DNA of 64,000 nucleotides, taken from assembly GCF_022682495.2 (NCBI RefSeq), contig NC_071389.1, positions 12,825,199 through 12,889,198 on the forward strand, read 5' to 3'. Numbering within the stretch: position 1 is the stretch's first letter; each line of letters begins with the position of its first letter. Both the position numbers and the translations under genes were made by a program. The notes under the pieces were generated by a model, which searched no databases, was not told the DNA's origin, and saw nothing but the letters and a program-made list of their open reading frames with translations. Positions 24,378 to 33,053 of this stretch are shown here, in pieces. The stretch is from Desmodus rotundus. Taxonomy: Eukaryota; Chordata; Mammalia; Chiroptera; Phyllostomidae.

Positions 24378-24485
24378 CAGGGTGCGGCAGAAGTATTAAC
24401 AGGGTTGCAGTGGCTGGTGTGGAAATTAATGCAATAATTAATACAAGAATGAACTCTGTTTCCTGTACTCACAACTGTAACCCTG
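24378..24485. mobile_element. Mariner-type MITE, one end truncated
   Basis: Starts CAGGGTGCGGCAGAAGTA next to TA and ends ACTGTAACCCTG followed by TA. The sequence resembles non-autonomous mammalian mariner elements (cagggtggggcaaaagtagg type). The right terminal repeat lacks its outer part. Confidence 0.5.
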
Positions 24486-24554
24486 TATACACATCACATT
24501 ATCTTTCTAAAATCTGGAACGTTCTGAAACACCTTCTAGGGTTTTTGAATAAGA

Positions 24555-24715
24555 GATGGAGGGCGTGAATTAAATTATTTAATCCTCACAAAAATTCAGA
24601 GACTGCTTGCTCATCCCCATTTTACCGATGAGGAAACTGAGGCTCGGAGAGGATGCGGACCTTACCTGGGTCACGCAGATAGCAGGAGGCAGAGCCAGAC
24701 TTGGAACAAGGCGCA
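24555..24715 (-). repeat. MIR SINE directly upstream of LDLRAD2 exon 2
   Basis: ccattttaccgatgaggaaa then ctgaggctcggagagg is the reverse-complement MIR core. It ends about 30 bp before the exon 2 acceptor. Confidence 0.7.
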
Positions 24716-24746
24716 TGGCTTCAGGGTCCGCGCTTTTTCGCTGCAG

Positions 24747-25177
24747 CCGACCTGGTGGACCTCTGCGGACAGACGCGGCAGGGGGACTGGCTGCTGCTGC
24801 TGCTGCGCTCGCACTCTGCTTCGCGCAATTTCTACTTTGTGGCCCGGGACACCGACTGCAGGCTCTGGGTGCAGTTGGTGTCCCGGGCGGGGACCCCTAG
24901 GACACGATCCGCTTCCAGTTCCACTTCTTCCTGGTCTACAGCCTGACCTCGGTGTCTCCGGGGTCCCCAGCATCGGCGGACTCGTGCGCCCCCGGCTCCT
25001 ACCTGCAGTTCTACGAGGGTCCGCCAGGAGCGCCCTGACCCCTGGGCACCCCTCTCCGCAGCCTGACTATTCCTGTCCCGGTGGCGTTCACCGGGGACTT
25101 CCTGGGCCTGTGCCTGGTCACCAGAGGTGGCCAGCCCCGTGTGGACTTCGTGGGTGAAGTCACCTCTTTGCGGTTGG
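24747..25177 (+). pseudogene. LDLRAD2: LDLRAD2 exon 2 (CUB-like region) with frameshift and stop
   Basis: Begins after a ctgcag acceptor in the frame DLVDLCGQTRQGDW and continues to DTDCRLWVQ. The family sequence then resumes only in another frame (DTIRFQFHFFLVYSLTS, from 24901). That frame meets TGA at 25036 where the family has Arg (CCC-CGA-CCC by comparison, so a CpG-type C to T). A conserved Cys of the following strand is Arg (TPLRSLTIPV). The homology continues past the stop to VDFVGEVTSLRLG and a GTGGGT donor. Confidence 0.85.
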
Positions 25178-25384
25178 GTGGGTTAGGGCTGTTGGTCAGG
25201 ACCAGGGCCTCCAAGCTGGGGGCAACTGTGGGGCTGAGGCCACCACCAATGGGGCACCGGAGGCATTAGAAAATGAAGGGGACTGGCTCCTAAGACAGGG
25301 AAGGAGGTGGTGAGTGGTGGTAGCATTTGGGGTGGTCATAGTAAGGGACATTCTAGACCCAAAGAGCCAACCTCATAAATCCAG

Positions 25385-25625
25385 CTTCCATGGCTGTGCA
25401 CGCACACACTCCTACACACAGCCTGCACTCTAACACGCACCCCTTACACACACTGTACATGTACACAACTCACACCTCATATACCCACACTCCCAACTCC
25501 ACACCTCACATAGCCATGCTGCAATACACAACCCACAAGCCGCACACACCGTTTACATCACACACACCTCACACACACACTTCCCCCTCGCACACTTCCA
25601 CATAACTCGCACACTCTCGTGTTCA
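25385..25625 (+). repeat. Degenerate (CA)-rich low-complexity tract
   Basis: About 240 bp of imperfect CACA/CTCACA repeats (cacacactcctacacacagc and similar) with no purine blocks on this strand. The apparent open frame through it is not coding. Confidence 0.8.
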
Positions 25626-25689
25626 CACACTGTGTCCTCTGTCCGGGTCAGCCCTTCAGGAGAGCCCTAGTTAGGACTCCCATAGTTGG

Positions 25690-25925
25690 AAGAGACAGGA
25701 TCCCACTCAGGCGAGGAGAGGGAACTGATGCTAATACCAGTCACTCACTAAGCACAGCCTTTGGCCCTTTGCATGCCAGATCTCATCGGCCCCTCTCAGC
25801 AGCTCTGCTGTGCCAGCGTTCTTATCCTCATGTTTATAGATGCGAGACAGGCTTGGGGAGGTTAAGTCAAGTGCCCCGGCCTCCCTGCGCGCAAGAGAAG
25901 CAGCTGGATTTTCACTGCTAGAGTA
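25690..25925 (-). repeat. MIR SINE (LDLRAD2 intron 2)
   Basis: Reverse MIR: cactcactaagcacagcc, ttatcctcatgtttatagat and gcttggggaggttaagtca. Confidence 0.6.
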
Positions 25926-26489
25926 TGTGCTCTCTCTCAAACAGAGTTCAGGGCTTTAGCAGCGACTGCTTCCCCCAGGACCAGAGACACAACTCACCGC
26001 TGTCACAGCCAATGTCACAGAAAAGGCTGTGTCCAGGGATGGCGAGCAGGTGACCTGCTAAAGTCTGGAAGATTCCAAAACCACGGAGAAGCTCTATTGC
26101 CTCCTCAGGCTAAAAATCTAGACTGAAGATTAAACATGGGACTGTGCGCACTTGAAGACAAGGACACAGGGGCCCTGAAAACCAACACCGGCTCGCCAAC
26201 AACTAGCCGCTGGCACACCAGGCCCTGGACAGCCAGCCCTGTGACACTGAGTGTGGGGCTGGGCACTCTCACACCGTCTCATGTGTCCCTTTAGTTGAGT
26301 CCCACCGTACTTCTTTCCTGCAATTTTGCATCGATGGTCCGAATATTGGATGTTTAGATTTTCTTTCTTTTCCATTGGATCCTCTGGCTCTGGGAGGAAC
26401 TATATGAACTTTGTACCCTAAATCCTTGGGACCATGAGCCTTGGTGACTGGAGTCCCTTTCTGGCTCCCGTAGGTTCCTGTAATGTTTT

Positions 26490-26664
26490 TTTTGTAAGTT
26501 ATTTATTTTAGAGAGAAGGGAGAGAGAGAGAGAACCGTTGATTTGTTGTTCCACTTATTTATGCATTCATTGGTTGAGTCTTATTTGTGTCCTGACTGGG
26601 GATCGAACCCACAACCTTGGTGTATCATGATGATGCTCTAACAACTGAACTACCTGGCCAGGGC
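26490..26664 (-). repeat. tRNA-derived SINE, divergent Ves-related subtype
   Basis: Reverse copy of the 1035-1198 subtype: gagagagagagaaccg, ttatgcattcattggttga, ggggatcgaacccacaac and tacctggccagggc. Confidence 0.75.
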
Positions 26665-27590
26665 TCCTATGGTGTTGTTCTGCAAACAGCTCTCACTGGC
26701 TGATTAGAAATCAACCCCTCCCTCCCTCTGTCCCTCTCCCCCCTCTTCCCTCCACTTTTTCCTGCCTCCACTTCTCCCAGTGGCCTTCACCTCTTGAGGA
26801 GCAGCTGTCATCCAAGGAGGCTAAGAACGCTGCTGCTGCTCTGTGAGTAGCAGGACTGGGCTCCAAAGTGAATGGTGAAGCCCTATCACCACTCTCGCTT
26901 CCTCGGATCGGTTTTGCCATTTGAATGAAGAAGGTTCATTTCACATCCTTGGGCTACACACAGTCTCGCTTGCTCATACCTGCAAGCACACCCTGCCTGG
27001 CTCACGCACACTCTTACGTTTGCAGTCACATGTGGCTCCCCATACACAACCACACTACTGTTTGTTTTCTCTCTCAGAGACTTCCACTCTCACACCTTCT
27101 ATATATTAGATTATTGACTTTCATTTGCAAATGAAAGAAACTCAACTCAAATTGGCTTATGCCAAAGGAGAACTTCGGGGGTCTCTTGTAACTGAAGTGT
27201 GTGGTTCAGGTATAGCTGGATCCAGCAGTTCAAGTACTGTCACCTGGGCTCTGTCTCTTTGCTCTCTACCTTTCTCTCTGCATTGTGTGGGTCTATTTGG
27301 TTCCATCTCAGGCAGCTCCTCTTTCTACTTGGCAACAAGGGGAGCCTGCAGCTCCAAGCCCACAATCACCCTTACAGCTCTAACCTCAATGAAATAGAGA
27401 GCAAGCACCTTTTTCATGGTTCTAGCAAAAGTCCTGGGGTCAAGTCTGATTTGTCTCTGGTGCCCATGCCCACCTCTGAGCCCTGGTGTTGGGCAGTCCC
27501 ACCTGAGCCAGCTTTGCTCCACCGAATGGGACGCCAGGTGAGTCGACCAGTCTGCCACCCCTTGCACTGAATCCTGCAATTCTTTCACCT
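26665..27590. other. LDLRAD2 intron 2, no gene seen
   Basis: A pyrimidine-rich stretch (26719-26790), a second weakly CA-rich stretch (26940-27060) and unique sequence. I see no conserved exon. Confidence 0.45.
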
Positions 27591-27720
27591 GTGTGCATAT
27601 TCATTCATTTAACAAATATGAATTGCATGCCTGCAATGTGTCAGGTGCTGTTCCAGGCTCTAGGGATCCAGCAATGAACAAAAGGGAAGTCCTTGACCTC
27701 TGATCTGATGTTTTGGTGGG
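27590..27720 (-). repeat. LINE L2 3' end, reverse
   Basis: tcattcatttaacaaatatg then gtgtcaggtgctgttccagg and ctagggatccagcaatgaac are the reverse complement of the L2 3' end. Confidence 0.7.
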
Positions 27721-28074
27721 GAAGAGAGGCTGAAAACAAATAGTCAAGTAAATCCTCATTCTGCTTCCGGGGGTGGGGGGGTGGGCGGGGGCATGCTGCA
27801 GAGGAACTCGAATTAGGATCAGGAGGGTGGGAGTACTGGGGGAGGGTGGTGTGCTGTTCCCACAGGGAGGCTAGGGAAGGCCTACTGAGTGGGCACCTGC
27901 GGGGAGCTATGCCCATACTTGGGGAAGAGAATGCGGGGCAGAGCTGATGGTGGGGGAGTGTCAGGAGCCAGGATTTGCTTTGAAGTGCTATGGTTCATGG
28001 GGATACTGCGGGCTGCATGCACACACACACACACAGACACATGGTCACACCCACTGTGCCACAGTGTCTATGAG

Positions 28075-28270
28075 CAGGGACCGAGTTCCTATTCTGCTAC
28101 TTAGATGTGAGCTGTGTGGCCTTGGCCAAGTGACCTGGCCTCCCTGTGCCTCAGTTTTCTCATCTCAAATAGGGCTAATAATAATAGTACTTACCCTGCA
28201 GGGTTACTTTGAGAACTTACTGAACTGGGAGGTCAATGAAGCAAGTGTTTAGAACCATGCCTCGCAAGGA
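28075..28270 (+). repeat. MIR SINE (LDLRAD2 intron 2)
   Basis: Well-preserved MIR: gtggccttggccaagtgacc, gtgcctcagttttctcatct, then ggttactttgagaacttact. Confidence 0.75.
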
Positions 28271-28321
28271 ATAGGGACTCAGTAAATGTTAGCCGCCACC
28301 ATCATCATAGTTAACAGCATA

Positions 28322-28424
28322 GTTACACACCTGCCTCCCATCACCATAACATCATCATCGTGGTTACGCACCTGCCTCCCATCACCATCAACGTCATCAT
28401 TGTGGTTACGCACCAGTCTCCCAT
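28322..28424 (+). repeat. Tandem repeat of about 41-42 bp, 2.5 copies
   Basis: Units start GTTACRCACCTGCCTCCCAT at 28322, 28363 and 28405. The middle of each unit is CATC-rich. The third copy is partial. Confidence 0.8.
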
Positions 28425-28569
28425 GAAATGCTTTCCTACTTTTGTCTGCACGCACACGGAAACAGCCTCCTCCTCACGCCTCCCACATTCCCTCACTATA
28501 GGTCGCACATCCTGCTATGTTACAAGCTGGCCCGAGGTCCTCAAAACATGCCTCCCTTTTTGGCCCCAG

Positions 28570-28693
28570 GTTCCTGTGGTCCCTACTTCCTGTGGCAGGG
28601 GCATCCCCCCGAGCCTGGTGTGCAATCTCTGGGGCATGGACAACCGTGGCGACGGCAGTGACCAGGCTTCCTGGCCACCAGCCAACTGCACAG
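28570..28693 (+). pseudogene. LDLRAD2: LDLRAD2 exon 3 (LDLa module), frameshifted
   Basis: Starts after a ccccag acceptor with SCGPYFL. It then loses about 8 nt relative to the family, so the LDLa homology resumes in another frame as GIPPSLVCNLWGMDN. The calcium-binding region DGSDQ is kept. At least one disulphide cysteine is lost (DNRGDGSDQ where the family has DNCGDGSDQ), and another falls in the deleted stretch. The exon ends AACTGCACAG|GTCAGT. Confidence 0.85.
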
Positions 28694-29334
28694 GTCAGTG
28701 ACGGGTGCAGCCTGGGCCCTGCTGAGAAGCTAGGAAGAAAGATGGGCCCCAGCTCCTCTTCCGCAGGGCCTGAGTTGGGGAGTAGGGAAGGGCGGAGGCA
28801 CGGGCATGGCAGGAGAGAGCAAGGGGAAGCACAGTAGTGGGGAGTTGCGTTAGACCAGAGTACCCGAGGATCGGGGCAATTAGAGCCAGGATGACACTAG
28901 GGATGATCTGATCCAGTTGCTTTCAAATGGCATTTTAGTGGCAGACGCTCCTCCTAAGTGGGACCTTGCACCGAGGCCCAAGATGTCGAAAGGAGAGATG
29001 CTCTATTTAAGTGGACGTGGGGGGTCCCACATCCCACCGAGGAACCTGACTTGGACTCTTAAGACTTTGAAAACCACTGATCCAGTCTGACTCGCATATT
29101 TGACAGATGGGGCAACTGAGGCTCAAGGTCATAGAGTCAGAGAGTGACATAACCAGGAATGACCTCTGAGAACAGAGAGACCAGGTCACCCAGGAACATC
29201 CTTCTCGGGAATCTGGAGATGCCCCTTCCCCCCAACAGGGCTGGCATATACTGTTGAACAGGTTGTTTACTGCAAAACAACACTGGGCTGAGTGGTGAAT
29301 ACAGCTTCGGAGGACCCCACACGCTTACCTCCCA

Positions 29335-30260
29335 CCTCACTCGTCCGTCTCCTTTGCAGGTTCCTCCTTATCTCCCTGTCGCTCTGTGCTTTGTGCCCTG
29401 AGGCCTGGTCCCCACACCCGCTCCTCCTCCACCTCCCCACACCCGTTCCTCAGTGGTCTCCTTTAGGACGCATCGCCAGCTGGAATTGTCTTTGAACTCC
29501 CGTGACACAGCCACCTCCCTGCTCATCTCCACGTGGACGTGTATACGGCGTTGCAAACTTAACTCGGGCCCCAAACTGACCTCCGAGCCCCGGCCCCCTG
29601 TGTCCAGCTCCTCACCCGCTTCCTCTTCTCACCCAAACTGTGGAGTGACCCTTCATTACTTTTTGCAGCTCATAACCAAGCTGCTGGCATGGATATCTTT
29701 AACATTTGTCTCATGGTCAGACTGCAGTTAGGGCTTATTACGACAAAGACCACGGAGGTGAAGTGTCATTTTCACCACGTCACATCACAGGTACATACCC
29801 CCAGCCTGACTCGCGGCTGTCACCAGTGGCTTAGATCGCCTGGCTGAGGCCGTGTTTGTCGGCTTTCTCCACTGCTCCTTTCTGCCTCCTCTCCGTCCTG
29901 TGCTCTCTGGCAGGGAGTCACTGTGCGCAGTGCACATGTGAGGAGTGGGGAGTTAAGCTCCCTGGCCAGAGGAGCCACCTAAGACAGTAAGTCAGATCAG
30001 GCCACCCCCACGCTCAGAACCCTCCACGCTCCTCACGCAAAGACAAAGCAAAGCCTCCCACAGGCCCACAGGCCCTTGTGACATGCTGCTGCCACCTCCC
30101 ACCTGCCTTCTCATTCTCAGCTCCTTCCACACTTGTCTGTCGGCCTCTGGCCTCATGGCCAGCTCTCTCCCCTGCCTGGAAGGTGCCTCCCCAGAGATTT
30201 TCACGCTCATTCCTTTGCCTCCTCGGGGTCTCTGCTTAACCCTCACTCTTAGTGAGCTCT
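29335..30260 (+). repeat. LINE L2 remnant (LDLRAD2 intron 3)
   Basis: L2-like order of blocks: catctccacgtggacgtgta, gcaaacttaactcgggcccc, then cattcctttgcctcctcggg near the end. Strongly diverged. Confidence 0.55.
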
Positions 30261-30284
30261 CTCCCAATCTCTTTATATATTAAA

Positions 30285-30700
30285 AAAAAAAAAACCTGTG
30301 TCCAGGTATGGGTAAATGGACAAAGAAAATGTGATATGACTACACGATGCAATTTTATTCGCCTTAAAAAGGAAGAAAAGTTGGATACATGCTACAACAT
30401 GCATGAAACCTTGAAGACATCTGTAAGTGAAATAAGCTAGCCAGAAAAGGATAAATGCTGAACGAGTCCACTTAGAGACAGGAAGTAGAACGGTGGTTGC
30501 CAGGGGCTGGGGGCAGAGAGAATGGAGAGTGAGCGTTTCACGGGGGCAGGGTTTCAGCTCTGCGAGATGAAGGGTTCTGGAGACGGATAGTGGTGCTGGT
30601 CGCACAGCAACGTGAATGAGCCTAATGCCGCCGAACTGTGCGCTCGAACGTGGTCAGTGGTTTATCGTGGTGTAGTTCTCAACAATAAAATAAAAAGAAA
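30285..30700 (+). repeat. LINE L1 3'UTR-like fragment nested in L2
   Basis: aaatggacaaagaaaatgtg, acatgctacaacatgcatga, ggtggttgccaggggctggg and a tail of aataaaataaaaag. L2-like sequence lies on both sides. Confidence 0.65.
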
Positions 30701-30704
30701 CCCT

Positions 30705-30905
30705 GCCCCCAGTCGACAGGCCCTGTCCCTTTTCCCTGCTTAATTTTATCTCCATGTGACGTGATACAAGTTTTGTGTCTTCTCACACTTCCACGTCTCC
30801 AGTTCCACGAGGACCTTTTTGTTTATTCTGGTCCCAGGTCAGCCCCTGGTCCCTAGAACTATGCCTGGGGCACAGTAGACGCTGGAGAAATGTGAGTCAA
30901 GTGAG
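30705..30905 (+). repeat. LINE L2 3' end
   Basis: tctccagttccacgaggacc, ctagaactatgcctggggca, cagtagacgctggagaaatg: the L2 3' end continuing after the L1 insertion. Confidence 0.6.
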
Positions 30906-31039
30906 TGGAAGGAGGAACTTCTCTATGCCTCAGCTTCCTCATCTGTGAAACGGGGGTGCTAAGCCTAACTTTTCGGAGTTGTTACAAGCTTCAAGCACAT
31001 CCTCCCTCCTGAGAAGAAGCTCCATCCATCAACCCTGGG

Positions 31040-31200
31040 CCCTGGAGCTAGACTTCATGAGTTCAAGTCCTCCCCCATTACTTCCCACTGTGGGGCCTGG
31101 GCAGGTGACTTAACCTTACTTGCCTGATCTACAAAATGGAAACACGAATTGTAACAAACTCAGAGAGGTTTGGGGAGGATAAAATGAGACATAGTCATGC
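31040..31200 (+). repeat. MIR SINE (LDLRAD2 intron 3)
   Basis: gacttcatgagttcaagtcc, gcaggtgacttaacctta, tgatctacaaaatggaaaca, ending about 60 bp before exon 4. Confidence 0.7.
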
Positions 31201-31258
31201 CTTAAAGGGGCTGTTCTCGGTGTTAGCTCTGCTATTTCCCACTGTACGTCCCTCTCAG

Positions 31259-31400
31259 ATGCCCAGCCAGGAGGGGAGTATGGATGACACCTCCAAGCCC
31301 CCAACTGCCCCCCCAGCTCTCAGGTCGGCAGGCCCCCTTGGGCTTGCGGCTGGGCCCCCAGCAGACTGGGGCCCTGCACAACAGGATGCCGCTCCGGAAG
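31259..31400 (+). pseudogene. LDLRAD2: LDLRAD2 exon 4 (stalk)
   Basis: Reads PSQEGSMDDTSKPPTAPPAL and later WGPAQQDAAPEG, similar to the Pro/Ser/Thr-rich stalk of mammalian LDLRAD2. The open frame starts in phase 0 at the acceptor, but exon 3 ends with one base of a codon, so the join is out of frame. This fits a small deletion at the exon start. Confidence 0.75.
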
Positions 31401-31525
31401 GTATGGTTTTCCTTACCACCTGTGCCCACTCCTCCCACGAAGATCACTGCTCCCTCTGCAGGTGATGGGAATGGGGCAGCAGGTCCGGGCTGAGGTCGGA
31501 ATGGACTCTATCTTTCCTTCTGAAG

Positions 31526-31680
31526 GTCCCTGGCTGCAGAAGGTGGCACTGGCCTCCTTGCTGCTCCTAGCCTCTGCTGGCCTCCTCTGGTGCTGCTGCT
31601 CTGCCCTCTGGCTGGCCTGGTGTCCTGGTGCCCATGGCCTCTGGCTTAGCTATACCACCTGTAGCACATACCCTGGCTAG
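31526..31680 (+). pseudogene. LDLRAD2: LDLRAD2 exon 5 (transmembrane segment and C-terminus)
   Basis: Frame GPWLQKVALASLLLLASAGL, then WCCCSALWLAW and a short tail ending in TAG at 31678-31680. This is one hydrophobic transmembrane segment with a juxtamembrane Cys cluster. Exons 4 and 5 join in phase (GAA G|GT). The exon itself is not damaged. Confidence 0.75.
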
Positions 31681-32064
31681 GTGGCCCCAGGGTGGCTGCA
31701 GCCAAGTAGGCCAGCCTTCCAGGGCCGGACAGACTCTGGGTTCTGTCCCCATCCCCTAGCAGGCTGGCTGATCCTGGGCAGGCCACATAACCCTCTGAGA
31801 CTCAGTCTACTTCTCCAGAAAATGGGACCATTTCTCCCTTGCAGGGCTGTGGGGAAGGCCACAGGAGGTAAGTGCCCCTGTGGTGGCTGGGACTCTGCTG
31901 GATCCATGAAGGCCAGGACCTCCATGCCCAGAGCGGAGAGCAGGGACCTTGCTCACCTGAAACTGCCTTGATTCACCCCCAGACCTCACCTGCCCTGCTT
32001 TGCCTCGCTGGCCCACCCTCAGGTTCCAGAGTCAAGCCCTAGTCAAAGACACAGGGGACCGCCC

Positions 32065-33053
32065 TGGCGGGGATAGCACCGTTTATTAAGAAAAGATCAA
32101 GACAAAGACCACAGGAGGGTCCCTTGTAGGACACAGAGGTCAGGTGTCCCAACCCAACATCAGGGGGACTGCTGGTGGGGAGGGCGCTTGCCCCCATTTC
32201 GGTCCTCAGCTTCCCAATGATGGGACAGGGCTGTTATGGCCCCTTCCTGTCCCTTTATTATGAGTCTTAGATTCCCCCACCCAAGGCACTAGTTCTTTCC
32301 AACCACCAACGCCTCCTCCCCCCATATCCCTTGGGTCTTCACTTCCAGGTCAGTGGGGGGGATGTGGCCTGGGAGGGCAGGGAGACCCTCTCAGTGCTGG
32401 GATCTGCCTGTAGCAGCTCCTGGGAAGAGCTAGGATGGAGTTTCCCTTGTAGCCCCTGAGGGCAGGCGCCCTGGGCTAGGTATTGGGGTGGGGGGTGCAG
32501 ACCAGCTGGCCAGGCGGAGGTGAAGATAGAGAGGGGTGGGGACATGGGCTAACGGGGGTGGGGGCTGCCTGTCCAGGGGTGAGCTGCCTTTTGCTCCACA
32601 GTTGGCACTAAAGAGCTTTTGCTACCCAGGGGAGGGTAGCAAAGCCCATTGCGACGCCCTCTGCTCCTAGTGGCTGGTGAGGACCCAGGCTGTACGCTGA
32701 GGCTGGCTCTTGTAGGGACAAGGGCTGCCCAGGGCAGCAGGAATGGGCGCGGCCCAGTGTTGCCACGGGGGCTCTCCTGGTGGGGGCGCTTCTGAGTCCA
32801 CTCATCCACCTTGCCTGCCCCTCTGAGGCACCTGCTCCCATCCACCTGCCCTGTCCCCCAGCCTGTGGCTTTGCCCAGGTGTGTTTGTGTGGGGGGTGAC
32901 GTGCCCACCCTCCAGTCCAGCCCAGGGCAGTAGCAGCAAAGCGTGGCATCGCCTCAGTTTCTTACAAAATAGTCATAATAATAATATTAATAATAGACTC
33001 GACGTTGTGGGGCTGGGACACTGCCCAGCAGTCCTTGTGGCACCGGCGGCTGC
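32065..33053 (-). other. HSPG2: HSPG2 3'UTR
   Basis: Runs from after the stop at 33054-33056 to the AATAAA signal and is included in the last exon. About 1 kb and GC-rich. It contains a short AT-rich run of TATTAT repeats at 32970-32996. Open frames read through it on both strands are not coding. Confidence 0.75.
32082..32087 (-). terminator. HSPG2: HSPG2 poly(A) signal AATAAA
   Basis: Canonical AATAAA on the minus strand, 966 nt after the HSPG2 stop codon. Cleavage is expected near 32060-32070. It marks the convergent end against LDLRAD2. Confidence 0.8.

Larger units (their letters stand above)
23228..31680 (+). pseudogene. LDLRAD2: LDLRAD2 (LDL receptor class A domain-containing 2), disrupted
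   Basis: Five exons correspond in order to mammalian LDLRAD2, a single-pass membrane protein of unknown function with a CUB-like region and one LDL-receptor class A module: 23228-23309 (signal peptide), 24747-25177 (CUB-like), 28570-28693 (LDLa), 31259-31400 (stalk) and 31526-31680 (transmembrane tail, TAG stop). Synteny supports this, since it lies between USP48 and HSPG2 as in human. The frame is not translatable. Exon 2 has a net 1-nt loss near 24900 and an in-frame TGA at 25036-25038. Exon 3 has lost about 8 nt and two cysteines. Exon 4 does not match the phase of exon 3. Exon 1 ends with a GC rather than GT donor. With several independent lesions a single assembly error cannot explain this. 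I call it a unitary pseudogene. Confidence 0.85.

Noticed and set aside
25390..25605. 71-codon open frame rich in His/Thr
   Set aside because: Translation of a degenerate CA repeat.
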